64,000 nt of DNA. Origin: 55-13 sp037190145. Lineage in GTDB: Bacteria > Armatimonadota > Fimbriimonadia > Fimbriimonadales > Fimbriimonadaceae. The position numbers and the translations under genes are program-made. The stretch is taken from NCBI GenBank assembly GCA_037190145.1, contig JBBCJU010000009.1:134383-198382 (forward strand). The letters are read 5' to 3'. Below the pieces are notes generated by a model. That model did no database searches. It saw nothing but the letters and a program-made list of their open reading frames with translations, and had not been told where the DNA came from. Below, piece by piece: positions 1 through 8,982 of the stretch (the stretch's first letter is position 1; every line of letters starts with the position of its first letter).

Positions 1-1638
1 GTTTCTGTTGGTGGTCGATTGATTCTAGACACCGAAAGAAGCAGTGGCTTTACAGATGAAAATCAGGTTGAGCTCAAAAAAGGCACCTATGCCATAGAGA
101 TACCGTTCTATGAAGACGGTGGAAACTTTAGCTTGAAGCTGGAGTGGCAAAAGCCCGGTGATACCAGCGTTTCCGTGGTGCCTGCCTCTGCGCTTAAGTC
201 TGAAGCAGGACAAACGTTCGTCGTCTCACCTGGAGTTAAACGGTGGTTCTACGGAGCGGATCCTCGGGCTCCGGGAGATCAACGCCCACTTGCAGATATC
301 CACCCAAGCTACACCTTAGAAACGATTCGCCCGAAAGGGTTCACCCCGGCGGTTGGCGGTATGGCTTTCCTGCCCGATGGTCGCTTAGCGGTGTGTACGT
401 GGGATCAAGAGGGTGCGGTTCACATCGTAAGTGGTCTCAATGGCCCAGCGGACAAGGTGACCGTCAGCACTTTTGCGGAAGGACTTGGCGAACCCCTGGG
501 CATCGCCATCATTGGTAAAGATGTCTGGGTCACTCAGAAAGGTGAAGTCACACGACTGCGAGACACCGATGGTGACGGGGTTGCAGACGTCTATGACGCC
601 ATGGCGGGTGGATGGCCTGCCTCACATAACTACCACGAGTTCACCTTCAATCTGGTCCCGAAAGGTGGCAAATACTATCTGAGCACATCGGTACCGCTCC
701 GAGGTGGCTGGACTTACTACAACGTAGGTTCTGAGCAGGCTTATCCCATTCCCGATATTCCCGGTTCCATTCTTGAGATGGATCCGAAGACCGGCAAATG
801 GTCTGTGTTTGCCAGCGGCCTACGAACACCTAATGGAATGGGAGTCGGAGTAGATGGTGAATTGTTTGTGGCAGACAACCAAGGCTCTTGGTTGCCCTCC
901 TCGAAGCTTATGCATGTCAAACGAGGAGGCTTTTATGGTCACCAATTGACTCCGGATGGCAAGCAAAAGACCGATCCTCCGGCTCTCTGGCTGCCTCACG
1001 GTGAGATATCGAACTCACCTAGTGAGCCTGTTTTGGTGAAAAGCGGTCCCTACAAAGGTCAAATGCTGTTTGGAGATGTGACGTACGGCGGCATCCAACG
1101 CACGAACCTGGAAAAGGTGGATGGAGTTTATCAAGGCGCTGTGTTTCGATTTTCTCAAGGGCTTGAAGCCGGGGTGAATCGTCTTGCATGGGGCCCTGAT
1201 GGAAATCTCTATGTTGGAGGGATAGGAAGTAATGGGAACTGGAACCACCAGAACCATCGTTACGGCCTTCAACGCCTTCGGCCCAATGGCAAGGTGACTT
1301 TTGAAATGCACAGCCTTAAAGCCGAAAAAGACGGATTCACCATTCGGTTCACTGAACCGGTTGATCCAGTTACTCTCGCTAACCCAAATACTTACGAACT
1401 AGACAGTTTTCGCTACGAGCCCAAAGAGCTCTACGGTGGCCCCAAAATCGGACTGGAGCGGTTTGCACCTCTAGAGGTCAAACCTGCCAAAGACGGTAAA
1501 TCCGTCCGGTTGGTTATCAATAACCTAAAACAGGAACACGTCTATCACTTCCGACTCGTCGGAATGAAAAGCGTTTCTGGTAAGTCACTCTGGTCAACGG
1601 AGACCTGGTACACCCTTAACCGTATCCCGAGAAAATAA
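1..1638 (+). CDS. PA14-end plus beta-propeller (glucose-dehydrogenase-like) secreted protein, 5' truncated
   Basis: The reading frame is open to the left edge, so the true start lies outside; an internal TTG at 19 is unlikely to be used. The first 50 or so residues (motif GGRLILD, then KKGTYAIEIPFYEDGG and KLEW) look like the end of a PA14 sugar-binding domain. The middle (about residues 75-430) has repeated propeller-like phrases such as GGMAFLPDGRLAV, GLRTPNGMGVG and RLAWGPDGNLYVGG, as in the NHL/PQQ propellers of planctomycete-type 'membrane-bound dehydrogenase' proteins. A DTDGDGVAD stretch could bind calcium. The last 100 residues resemble a beta-sandwich. No heme CxxCH motif is visible in the part present. 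It is coupled to the DUF1080 gene by a TAATG overlap, so a role in extracellular sugar or glycoside use is inferred. Substrate unknown. Confidence 0.75.
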   Translation, partial: VSVGGRLILDTERSSGFTDENQVELKKGTYAIEIPFYEDGGNFSLKLEWQKPGDTSVSVVPASALKSEAGQTFVVSPGVKRWFYGADPRAPGDQRPLADIHPSYTLETIRPKGFTPAVGGMAFLPDGRLAVCTWDQEGAVHIVSGLNGPADKVTVSTFAEGLGEPLGIAIIGKDVWVTQKGEVTRLRDTDGDGVADVYDAMAGGWPASHNYHEFTFNLVPKGGKYYLSTSVPLRGGWTYYNVGSEQAYPIPDIPGSILEMDPKTGKWSVFASGLRTPNGMGVGVDGELFVADNQGSWLPSSKLMHVKRGGFYGHQLTPDGKQKTDPPALWLPHGEISNSPSEPVLVKSGPYKGQMLFGDVTYGGIQRTNLEKVDGVYQGAVFRFSQGLEAGVNRLAWGPDGNLYVGGIGSNGNWNHQNHRYGLQRLRPNGKVTFEMHSLKAEKDGFTIRFTEPVDPVTLANPNTYELDSFRYEPKELYGGPKIGLERFAPLEVKPAKDGKSVRLVINNLKQEHVYHFRLVGMKSVSGKSLWSTETWYTLNRIPRK

Positions 1639-2846
1639 TGACAACAACCCTCGCATTGCTTGCAATCATTCCTTCGGCGCAGTGGACGCCACTCTTTGAT
1701 GGAAAGACCCTTGATGGATGGTCACAAAAGGGCGGTAAAGCCCTTTATAAAGTGGAAAACGGAGAAATTGTGGGTTCCACCGTTACGGGGCAACCTAATA
1801 GCTTCTTGACCACAGATAAGATCTACGGAGATTTTGAGCTAGAGTTCGACGTGATGGTTGATTCAACCATCAATTCCGGAGTCCAGATCAGATCAAACAG
1901 CGTTGGTGGATTTAAGAATGGTCAAGTCCACGGCTATCAGGTAGAGATTGACCCCAGCAACCGGGCTTGGTCCGGCGGCATTTACGACGAAGGTCGCCGG
2001 GGTTGGCTTCAAGACCTCAGCAAGAAGCCGGAAGCACAATCTGCATTCAAGCCAAACCAGTGGAATAAGTATCGAGTTGTCGCGAAGGGAGATCATCTGC
2101 GTACGTGGGTTAACGGAAAGCCCGTTGCAGATCTACGAGACAAGCTCACGATGACCGGATTCATTGGTCTGCAGGTGCATAGCCATGATAAGGAAGGCGT
2201 TAAAGTTCGCTGGAAAAATATCCGAATCAAAGACAACGGCATCCCCATGTACAACCCTCCCCGAGGTGCAAAGTGGATTTTGAAGGACCAAAACGGTATG
2301 GCGAACTTCCTCCGCGCTGGTCAAGGCGCCCAACCTAATCCTTGGGAGTGGGTGGATAACGCGATGCAAGTAAAGGGTGGCAGCGGTAGCGTAGTCACTA
2401 AGGATAAGTTCACCGACTGTGTGTTCCACATGGAATTCATGACTGATGAGAATGGGAAAGAAGGACAGGCGAATGGCAATTCGGGCGTCTACATCGTTCA
2501 ATCCTATGAACTACAGATCCTAAACTCAGCACCACGCGCTCCAAAGGACAATGAGTGTGGCGGCTTCTACCAGATTAAAGCTCCAGATTATGCGATGGCG
2601 AAGCCCGCGAATCAGTGGCAGACCTACCTGATCAAGTACACCGCTCCGAAGTGGAATGGAACCGAAAAGACCTCAAATGCGCGAGTCACTGTTTATCACA
2701 ACGGGACAATGATTCACGACAATATTGAGCTTCCTCGCCCTACCGGAGCAGGTGCGCCTGAAGGTCCAGAAGCAAAACCATTCTTGCTCCAAGATCACGG
2801 AAACCAGATTCGCTTCCGCAATATCTGGGCTGCACCAGTCAAGTAA
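1638..2846 (+). CDS. Secreted tandem DUF1080 (3-keto-disaccharide hydrolase-like) protein
   Basis: The start ATG overlaps the previous stop (TAATG), indicating translational coupling. A short hydrophobic N-terminus (MTTTLALLAIIPSA) looks like a signal peptide. Two DUF1080 concanavalin-like domains follow: the first opens with WTPLFDGKTLDGWSQKG and carries INSGVQIRS and GYQVEIDP; the second, from about residue 210, carries NGNSGVYIVQSYELQIL and NECGGFYQIKAP. Members of this family bind or hydrolyse glycosides, including 3-keto-glycosides made by Gfo/Idh-type oxidation. With the propeller protein upstream this forms a two-gene carbohydrate unit. The assignment to the family is firm; the substrate cannot be read from sequence. 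Confidence 0.85.
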   Translation: MTTTLALLAIIPSAQWTPLFDGKTLDGWSQKGGKALYKVENGEIVGSTVTGQPNSFLTTDKIYGDFELEFDVMVDSTINSGVQIRSNSVGGFKNGQVHGYQVEIDPSNRAWSGGIYDEGRRGWLQDLSKKPEAQSAFKPNQWNKYRVVAKGDHLRTWVNGKPVADLRDKLTMTGFIGLQVHSHDKEGVKVRWKNIRIKDNGIPMYNPPRGAKWILKDQNGMANFLRAGQGAQPNPWEWVDNAMQVKGGSGSVVTKDKFTDCVFHMEFMTDENGKEGQANGNSGVYIVQSYELQILNSAPRAPKDNECGGFYQIKAPDYAMAKPANQWQTYLIKYTAPKWNGTEKTSNARVTVYHNGTMIHDNIELPRPTGAGAPEGPEAKPFLLQDHGNQIRFRNIWAAPVK

Positions 2847-2855
2847 TGCAACCAC

Positions 2856-2887
2856 GCAGATAGCCATGAGCTGACATGGCTATCTGC
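2856..2887 (+). terminator. Hairpin after the DUF1080 gene
   Basis: A perfect 13-bp inverted repeat (GCAGATAGCCATG, six-base loop, CATGGCTATCTGC) begins 10 bases after the DUF1080 stop. There is no immediate T run, so it may be a weak terminator or an mRNA-stabilising hairpin that separates this pair from ubiB. Confidence 0.5.
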
Positions 2888-2939
2888 ACTCATAGGTCAT
2901 TCGCTTTGTTCCCATTCCTTTGTGGAGATAAAGTAAATA

Positions 2940-4607
2940 ATGCCCTCGAGTTCGTCAATCTCACCCCTTCACCGCATAGAACGGGATGCCGGTCGAGTTC
3001 GGCAGATCGCCTCTGTGCTGGTGAAGTATGGATTCTCCGACTGGCTCGAATCAGTTCCTTTCCCTGAGCTTCAGGGATTTCTTCAAAGGGCCGGGGACTC
3101 GGCACTGCAGGGGCCATCTCGTGAGGAACGGATTCGCCTTGCGCTAACCGAACTCGGGCCTACATTTATTAAGATTGGCCAAACCCTCGCAACTCGTGCT
3201 GACCTTATAGGGCCCGAATTGGCCAGTGAGTTAGCAAAGCTTCAATCGAACACTCCTCCAGATTCTCCTGAAGACATCATTGAGATAATTGAGCAACAGC
3301 TAGGCGATCAAATTGATTGTTTCTATGCTCACTTCGAGAAGGAAGCTTTTGCTTCGGCCTCTATTGCTCAGGTTCACCGCGCAATTCTCCATACCGGCGA
3401 ATCCGTAGCGGTCAAGGTACAGCATAAAGGGATTCAAGAAACCATCGCGGCAGATCTATCGCTCCTTGAGTCCGTAGCGAGCCTGGCAGAAAAGCACTCT
3501 GAAAGTCTTCGCAATTACCGCCCTGTACAACTTGTCAACGAGTTTCGACGAAGCATCGAGCGAGAGTTAGATTTCACACGCGAACGTCGAAACATGGAGA
3601 CGTTTGAACAAAACTTCGAACTAGACGAAACAGTTCATATTCCTCGAACATGGGAAGAATTTTCTTCCAGCAAAGTTCTTACCATGGAATTCATGCAGGG
3701 AGTAATTGGCACTCGCATTGGAGAACTTCGAGATGCTGGTTTAGACCTTACAGAGTTCACAAATCGTGGCGCGGACATCTTTCTAAAGATGATCTTCCGT
3801 GACTCTTTCTATCATGCCGACCCGCATCCTGGGAACCTCATGTATCTCCCTGGAGGAGTTGTCGGAATACTCGACTTTGGAATGGTTGGACGAGTCGAGG
3901 ATGAACTCCGAGATGATATCGAAAGCCTGGTAGTGGCAATCACTCAGGGCGATGCTGACTCGTTAACCAATACGCTATGGAGTCTTAGTCCAAGCCAATC
4001 TTCAGAGACTAGGGAAGAACTTAAAGTTGATCTTTCGGACTTGCTGGCTGATACAAAGGACGCTGGAGATTCGCTCAACATCAGTGCCGTAATGACCGGA
4101 GTATTAGATATCTTCAGGAAGTATCAAATCTCACCTCGACGAGGACTCACTGGCTTACTGCGCACGCTTGTTCTGTTGGACGGTACTGCCCGCCAACTCA
4201 CGAGCGATTTCAACCTGACGAACGCCCTTATCCCCTATCAAGATGAGGCAATCCGTCGGCGACTCTCTCCAAGGCGGCTTGCAAAGAGGTTTCAGAGACA
4301 TATTCTGGAATGGGATCGCCTCTTGGACGATTTGCCACGTGACTTATCTGAGTTTGCTCGCAAGATCAAATCAGGTGACTTCAGGGTTGGACTAGAGCAT
4401 CGGCACTTGGATTCCGTAGTGAACCGCCTCGTTTTAGGCATCGTGGCCTCTTCCACATTTCTAGGCTCTTCTCTACTGTGGAGCTTAAAGGCGCCGCCTC
4501 TGATCTACGATATCTCACTCTTTGGGGCTGCCGGATATGCCGTTGCGACTTTCTTAGCTTGGGAGCTTTATCGAGCCATTAAGAAGTCTCAGAAAGATCA
4601 ACCTTAG
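2940..4607 (+). CDS. ubiB: UbiB/AarF/ABC1-family atypical kinase
   Basis: A 555-residue protein with the hallmarks of the UbiB family: the KxGQ motif (PTFIKIGQTLATRADL, about residue 76), an alanine-rich nucleotide loop (FASASIAQVH), the invariant lysine (AVKVQHKG), ERELDF, the catalytic region DSFYHADPHPGN and the metal-binding LDFGMVG. Two hydrophobic C-terminal segments (LVLGIVASSTFLGSSLLW and the segment ending TFLAWELY) fit the membrane anchor of the family. UbiB proteins are ATPases needed for ubiquinone or other isoprenoid-quinone synthesis or lipid handling; a menaquinone organism would use it in an analogous role, which is inference. Its stop overlaps the convergent GH36 stop by four bases. 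Confidence 0.85.
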   Translation: MPSSSSISPLHRIERDAGRVRQIASVLVKYGFSDWLESVPFPELQGFLQRAGDSALQGPSREERIRLALTELGPTFIKIGQTLATRADLIGPELASELAKLQSNTPPDSPEDIIEIIEQQLGDQIDCFYAHFEKEAFASASIAQVHRAILHTGESVAVKVQHKGIQETIAADLSLLESVASLAEKHSESLRNYRPVQLVNEFRRSIERELDFTRERRNMETFEQNFELDETVHIPRTWEEFSSSKVLTMEFMQGVIGTRIGELRDAGLDLTEFTNRGADIFLKMIFRDSFYHADPHPGNLMYLPGGVVGILDFGMVGRVEDELRDDIESLVVAITQGDADSLTNTLWSLSPSQSSETREELKVDLSDLLADTKDAGDSLNISAVMTGVLDIFRKYQISPRRGLTGLLRTLVLLDGTARQLTSDFNLTNALIPYQDEAIRRRLSPRRLAKRFQRHILEWDRLLDDLPRDLSEFARKIKSGDFRVGLEHRHLDSVVNRLVLGIVASSTFLGSSLLWSLKAPPLIYDISLFGAAGYAVATFLAWELYRAIKKSQKDQP

Positions 4608-6625
4608 GACGCTTCTAGCTTTAAGATAACAGACTCGGCTTTATCTAGGCTCCAACGCAAAGCACCCTGGTGCTCCGAAGATTGGTTGCTCCACACATTT
4701 GTCATTCTATAGGGTCGATTGGGGTCCAAACCTAGTCTCTCCGCACGCACTATGAGTTCCAGTGGCTTTGTCGCTTCGTAATTGAAGAGGGCTACGTAAG
4801 TGGCCGCACCATCCTTCCACACGAAAACGTTCGTTGCCATGTATCCATTGGTCGTCATGGCCGGGCGAAAAGCGGGAGCTTTTCGGGCGAGGTCCAATGC
4901 ATGCTTGTTTCCTATCACCTCTTTCACGCGAGCCTTTGCGGCAGGGTCCGTAAGGTCATCGCTTTCCAACAACATTCCCCCCGCAATGATCGAAGCATTC
5001 CATCGACTCCGCGCTTCCAAATCGGTGGTCACTCTTTGGCCACGCTCACGATAGAGGGGACTATGGTCTGGATCATTAAAGGCATAGAGGCGACCGTGTG
5101 TCCACCAGCTATACGTTGCGGAATTGAGCATGTATTCGGCTTGATCAATGCGAGCGAAAGCATCACAAGAAATACGACGACTGTGGGCATAGCCATGCGG
5201 AAACATTGGAGCAATGCTAAGACTAATGAAGAATGGCCTTCCGATCTTTTGAGGATCGAACGCATCCAACAAGTCCTGCATTCCCTTTCGATAAGCCTGT
5301 ATGCCAGTGGTTATCGCAGAATCGTGGAACTTTCCTTCCAGTGCTCCGTGAGTCATAAAGTCGAGCTTGATGAAGTCAAATCCCAAGTCGACAAAGGTTT
5401 GATAATTCTTTGCATTTCTTGCCTTAGTGCCAGGATAGGTGGGATCCATAGGGTAGCCGCCACTTAGCTTCGGCAAAGGGATGCCTTGATGGTCTTTTAG
5501 AGCATATTCTCTGAACTCTACTTCACCACCATCTACCTTCCAATCTAGTTCACCCCAGTAGGTGAATGGCGTCCAATAGATGCCCGCTTTCAGACCCTTG
5601 GCATGACACTTCTTTACGAATGCCGCCAGCTCTTCCCTTGAAAGTCGATCCCAAAAGGAGTCGAAGTTGATATACGCCGTTCCTCCATTTTTAAAGTGAG
5701 GGATCTCATTAGCAAAAAACTCCGTGGCGGCATCTGCCTCTTTAGCAGTTATCTTCTCTTTATGGCCAGACCAAGAGTTCCAACCAAACGGGACGCCCTC
5801 CTTCCAGGGAAGCAGAGGTTGGACCAAGGCGTTTAGGTCGCCATAACGCTCCATCCCATCTCTCCAGTCCGCATATTGGCCAATAGTGAAACGAGGGGAA
5901 GAGATGACTTTTCCCTTTAGATACCCGTGAGGCTGAGTGTCGTGGGTGTATCTATTTGTCGAGCCTGCATAAGCCTTGAGATAGTGAATCTCAGCATTGG
6001 ATTTACGATGAGTCTGGACTCCAGATTTCCACCGATCATGGTCCAAGGAGCCAACAACAAGACCATTGCGCGATTCTTCATCGTAGATCGCTCCGACTTC
6101 GCAGCTTTCGGTATTGTCCGCCCAGTTGTCAGAGCGATAGCGAACGTAGTTATCGTTATCAAACGGGACGAACAGAGATCGAAGCGGCGTCTCCGCACGC
6201 AGATTTACTCCAGCCCCCTGCACTACAATCGGCGCTAAGTAGTTGCTCTCGACGGGCTTTTTCGAAATAATCTCTAGCTTTACAATGACTTCAGGTCGAT
6301 TTTGGTAGACCGTAAAAGTCTGGTGTAAAGCAGGCTGATCCGGTCTCGTATGTTTGAGAGTGACCTTTGTGCCCCTACCGAAAATATCATTGATAGGCGA
6401 CTGCGCGATTTCGTGCTTCAGATAGCTTGTGGTGCGCAGGGTCTCTCCCCCTCTTAAGCGAGCCTCTCCGAATGCTCCTCGAATCTGGGCATGAGGACCC
6501 CATGTGATGTCAAATGTCCCATTTGAACTAGAAACGACCAGTTCTATATTTCCAGTTCGAATCTGAACACCATCCATGGATAAAGGCAGGCTAGCGAGTG
6601 AGAAACTGAGAAGAGACAATAACAT
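4604..6625 (-). CDS. Secreted GH36-like alpha-galactosidase
   Basis: A 673-residue protein with a signal peptide (MLLSLLSFSLASLPLS), an N-terminal beta-sandwich of about 260 residues and a (beta/alpha)8 barrel beginning VPFGWNSWSGHKEKIT. The expected nucleophile is Asp422 in FDFIKLDFM and the likely acid/base is Asp488 in SRRISCDAF, both typical of clan GH-D (GH27/GH36). A C-terminal beta domain (FVWKDGAATYVALFNYEATKPLELIV) ends the chain. GH-D enzymes release alpha-galactose, alpha-N-acetylgalactosamine or act as raffinose synthases; alpha-galactosidase is the best guess. It lies downstream of the LacI-prepilin-lipoprotein group on the same strand, past a hairpin, so it may be under the LacI regulator. 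Confidence 0.85.
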   Translation of the reverse strand: MLLSLLSFSLASLPLSMDGVQIRTGNIELVVSSSNGTFDITWGPHAQIRGAFGEARLRGGETLRTTSYLKHEIAQSPINDIFGRGTKVTLKHTRPDQPALHQTFTVYQNRPEVIVKLEIISKKPVESNYLAPIVVQGAGVNLRAETPLRSLFVPFDNDNYVRYRSDNWADNTESCEVGAIYDEESRNGLVVGSLDHDRWKSGVQTHRKSNAEIHYLKAYAGSTNRYTHDTQPHGYLKGKVISSPRFTIGQYADWRDGMERYGDLNALVQPLLPWKEGVPFGWNSWSGHKEKITAKEADAATEFFANEIPHFKNGGTAYINFDSFWDRLSREELAAFVKKCHAKGLKAGIYWTPFTYWGELDWKVDGGEVEFREYALKDHQGIPLPKLSGGYPMDPTYPGTKARNAKNYQTFVDLGFDFIKLDFMTHGALEGKFHDSAITTGIQAYRKGMQDLLDAFDPQKIGRPFFISLSIAPMFPHGYAHSRRISCDAFARIDQAEYMLNSATYSWWTHGRLYAFNDPDHSPLYRERGQRVTTDLEARSRWNASIIAGGMLLESDDLTDPAAKARVKEVIGNKHALDLARKAPAFRPAMTTNGYMATNVFVWKDGAATYVALFNYEATKPLELIVRAERLGLDPNRPYRMTNVWSNQSSEHQGALRWSLDKAESVILKLEAS

Positions 6626-6689
6626 TCTGACTTTAATTTTAATGACCTTTGAGGCCTGTTCTACAAACAGATCACCTCATGACAAAGAA

Positions 6690-6729
6690 TAGCGGGCTCA
6701 TTTCCATGACGTTGGAGATAAGCCCGCTA
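6690..6729 (-). terminator. Hairpin downstream of the small lipoprotein gene
   Basis: Nine-base arms TAGCGGGCT and AGCCCGCTA enclose a 22-base loop that can itself pair (TCCA/TGGA). On the minus strand the stem is followed by ATTCTTTG, only moderately T-rich. It would end the LacI-side transcript before the GH36 gene, or attenuate it. Confidence 0.45.
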
Positions 6730-6735
6730 AACAGG

Positions 6736-6891
6736 TTACTGACCCGAAGGAGCTCCGGGTGGAGCCATGGGAGGTGGCCCACTACCTTCCTGCTTGACCG
6801 CAATCTTGTTCGGATCAAAATCTTCACTCCCTGATCCGCAACCTGTGATGATTAAACAGATCGCTCCCAGCGCTAAAACAGTCTTTCTCAA
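6736..6891 (-). CDS. Small lipoprotein behind a prepilin-like gene
   Basis: A 51-residue product if started at the TTG at 6891, two bases after the prepilin stop; this gives N-terminus MRKTVLALGAICLIITGCGSG, a compact signal peptide with a lipobox (ITGC). An upstream in-frame start at 6924 would add 11 residues and bury the signal, so it is not preferred. The mature peptide is short, acidic then proline-rich (PPPMAPPGAP). Tight spacing implies co-translation with the prepilin-like protein. No function is known. Confidence 0.6.
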   Translation of the reverse strand: MRKTVLALGAICLIITGCGSGSEDFDPNKIAVKQEGSGPPPMAPPGAPSGQ

Positions 6892-6893
6892 GA

Positions 6894-7790
6894 TTATTTC
6901 CACTCTCCCATTTGCGTCATCCAATACGTCACCGCGGGTGCACCAGGCCAGTCAGTTCCAGGATGAGCTACTTTGAAAATTCCAAAGGCATCATCTGCAA
7001 ATGCTTTATATCCATTCAAGGCCTTAACGTGACCATCAAAGTAGGCTAAGCCAACCATCTTGTTACCCATACCCCTAGCATAGGAAACCTGGTTGTTTGA
7101 CATCTGGCACCAGCCGTTGTCACACCCGTAGGCGAAATATCGAGAGTAAATATTGGGAAATGGAGTTCGTGTTCCGAAAAACATCGCGGTTCCAGCAACG
7201 TTCTCAAGAGCAGTGAACTGCCCACCTCCTCCTCTTACATAGGCAGGATGACCATCCCATGTATAGGTGCGGGGCCAGATTGTGTAGTCCTCATTCTCAA
7301 TATTGGTGTTATCCCCCAAGCCTTCATTCTTACCGGCATCGGCATTTAGGGCAAAAGCTCGTGGGAATCGACCCGTTTGGTCACCGTAGGCGGTTTGTCC
7401 ATTTTCTGTATAAGCCGTCCAGTTACCGTCAAAAGTTGGCGATGCAAAAATACCTCCGTCACCCACTTCTTGGCGGGTGTGCAGTGTTCCATCTGTCTTG
7501 GGCTGCTTACCGCCGTTCTTAATGTAGGGCAAGATCGAGTCTTTCCAAATCGAGCTGTGTCCTCGGTGCGGACGGCTCCAGTTGATCTGGGAAATCGGCA
7601 CCAAAATATCGTCGTAATCGCCGGAGTACATGATCACTCCGGTCGCCATATTCTTGATATTGCTTATCTCAGAAGTACGTTTTGCCGCAGCTTTAGCCTG
7701 GGCAAATACCGGGAATAAAATGGCGGCAAGAATTGCGATGATCGCGATAACAACGAGCAGTTCAATGAGCGTAAATGCTTTCCTATTCAA
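6894..7790 (-). CDS. Prepilin-type secreted protein (N-methylation motif, DUF1559-like)
   Basis: The start is a TTG at 7790, chosen because a strong ribosome-binding site (AGGGAGGT) sits six bases upstream; a further in-frame TTG at 7811 lies before that site. The protein (298 residues) begins MNRKAFTLIELLVVIAIIAI, a type IV prepilin cleavage/methylation segment (cut before F6, E at +5). The rest is a globular beta-rich domain as in the abundant 'prepilin-type N-terminal cleavage/methylation domain' proteins of Planctomycetota and Armatimonadota. The C-terminal DG motif (LAYFDGHVKAL) is present but the His that usually precedes it by ten residues is not. It sits between a LacI regulator and a small lipoprotein, so it may be a surface sugar-handling pseudopilin; that role is inferred. 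Confidence 0.85.
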   Translation of the reverse strand: MNRKAFTLIELLVVIAIIAILAAILFPVFAQAKAAAKRTSEISNIKNMATGVIMYSGDYDDILVPISQINWSRPHRGHSSIWKDSILPYIKNGGKQPKTDGTLHTRQEVGDGGIFASPTFDGNWTAYTENGQTAYGDQTGRFPRAFALNADAGKNEGLGDNTNIENEDYTIWPRTYTWDGHPAYVRGGGGQFTALENVAGTAMFFGTRTPFPNIYSRYFAYGCDNGWCQMSNNQVSYARGMGNKMVGLAYFDGHVKALNGYKAFADDAFGIFKVAHPGTDWPGAPAVTYWMTQMGEWK

Positions 7791-7858
7791 TTGATGACCT
7801 CCCTTGGTCAAGGGATCCGACTACATAGACGGCTTTTCAAAATGGCTTGGAATGGGGA

Positions 7859-8899
7859 CTATCCTTTGGATGAGTCACGAATGACGAGCGTTGGCTTTAA
7901 AATCGCTTGTTGCGTTTCCGAAACAGAGCCTTCCATTTGGGCACGCAAGAACTTCCAGGCAAGTTCACACATGCCTTCAATAGGCTGACGAACCGTGGTA
8001 ATGGGGCAAGGAGTTTGTTCGGTTTCTTCTAGGCCATCAAATCCAACAAGGGCCACATCAGCCCCAATCTGGATTCCCATTTGCCGCAGAACGAATTCCG
8101 CCGCAATGGCGATATCATCGTTCATGCAAAGAATGGCATCCGGCAGATTCTTGTTTGCGGCAAGAGGCATGAGAGCTTTCTTGATCGAAGCCAGGTTCAC
8201 CGCTTCAGTCGCAATCGTAAGGGAAGGTAAACCCGCTTCTTGCACCTTTTGCGCATAACTCTCTGCGCGAGCCCCGATATACAAAGTATCGGAGTTTGCG
8301 GGTGCTAGGTAGGCGATCCGTTTTCTACCAGTGGCAAGGAGGTGATCCATCGCCATGTCGGCTCCCGCCCGCAAATCTACTCCAACATAACTCTTGGCTT
8401 CCGACCAATAAGCGCCCATACTCACAAATGGCAGTGATGGAGCCAGTCTCTCTTGGTTCTGGGCAAATGTCTCTCCCGACTCTGAGGTGTCAAAGGCGAT
8501 AATCCCATCTACGGGGACCCGTAAAGCACGAGAGAAAGAGTGGTGCCAATGGAACTCCTCGTCGACATCCGTGACGGCCAAGGCCAAGTCTGTTCGTCCC
8601 ATTATGGTGCGCATCCGATCTAGAACTAAACTGCGGTAACGAGAGTAGCCAAGGCACATCCAGAAGCCAACAAGACCCGTACGACCTGTCATTAGGGCCC
8701 TCGCGGCTTGGTTTGGCTGGTATCCCAACTTCTCCGCAGCCTCAATGACGCGTTTGCGAGTCTCTTCGGAAATGGCTAAATCTGTTCTCCCGCTGAGAAC
8801 CCGAGAAACCGTCGCCCCCGAGATGTTGGCCATTTTAGCAACATCATCCCGCGTCGGGCGATCCCCATTCTTCTTCGAATGTACGCGTGTTCTGTACAC
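7859..8899 (-). CDS. LacI-family transcriptional regulator
   Basis: A 346-residue protein with an N-terminal helix-turn-helix (RPTRDDVAKMANISGATVSRV, then LSGRTDLAISEETRKRVIEAAEKLGYQPNQAAR) and a periplasmic-binding-like sensor domain (FVSMGAYWSE, GVDLRAGADMAMDHLLATGRKRIAYL, LPDAILCMNDDIAIA, DVALVGFDG). The only in-frame start after an upstream TAG is the GTG at 8899, which lies inside a long palindrome, suggesting autoregulation. Genes downstream on the same strand are a prepilin-like protein, a lipoprotein and a GH36 enzyme, so control of an alpha-galactoside or related sugar system is likely but inferred. Confidence 0.9.
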   Translation of the reverse strand: MYRTRVHSKKNGDRPTRDDVAKMANISGATVSRVLSGRTDLAISEETRKRVIEAAEKLGYQPNQAARALMTGRTGLVGFWMCLGYSRYRSLVLDRMRTIMGRTDLALAVTDVDEEFHWHHSFSRALRVPVDGIIAFDTSESGETFAQNQERLAPSLPFVSMGAYWSEAKSYVGVDLRAGADMAMDHLLATGRKRIAYLAPANSDTLYIGARAESYAQKVQEAGLPSLTIATEAVNLASIKKALMPLAANKNLPDAILCMNDDIAIAAEFVLRQMGIQIGADVALVGFDGLEETEQTPCPITTVRQPIEGMCELAWKFLRAQMEGSVSETQQAILKPTLVIRDSSKG

Positions 8900-8906
8900 G
8901 CGTACA
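8880..8906. promoter_or_regulatory. Probable LacI operator palindrome overlapping the lacI-type start codon
   Basis: TGTACGCGTG, seven-base spacer TTCTGTA, CACGCGTACA: a perfect 10-bp inverted repeat. Each arm is itself close to a CG-centred LacI-family half-palindrome (TGTACGCGTACA-like), so it may be two overlapping operators. The GTG start of the regulator gene (8899) falls inside it, as expected for an autoregulated repressor. Confidence 0.6.
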
Positions 8907-8982
8907 TTCTATCACGCATTTCAAAAAATGTGAAGACTATAGAAAATGCAGTCACGATTAGTTAACGAGGAGGCTTGGTAGC

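Noticed and set aside
4901..5467. 188-residue plus-strand frame inside the GH36 gene
   Set aside because: Antisense to a clear glycoside hydrolase; composition is shadow-like.
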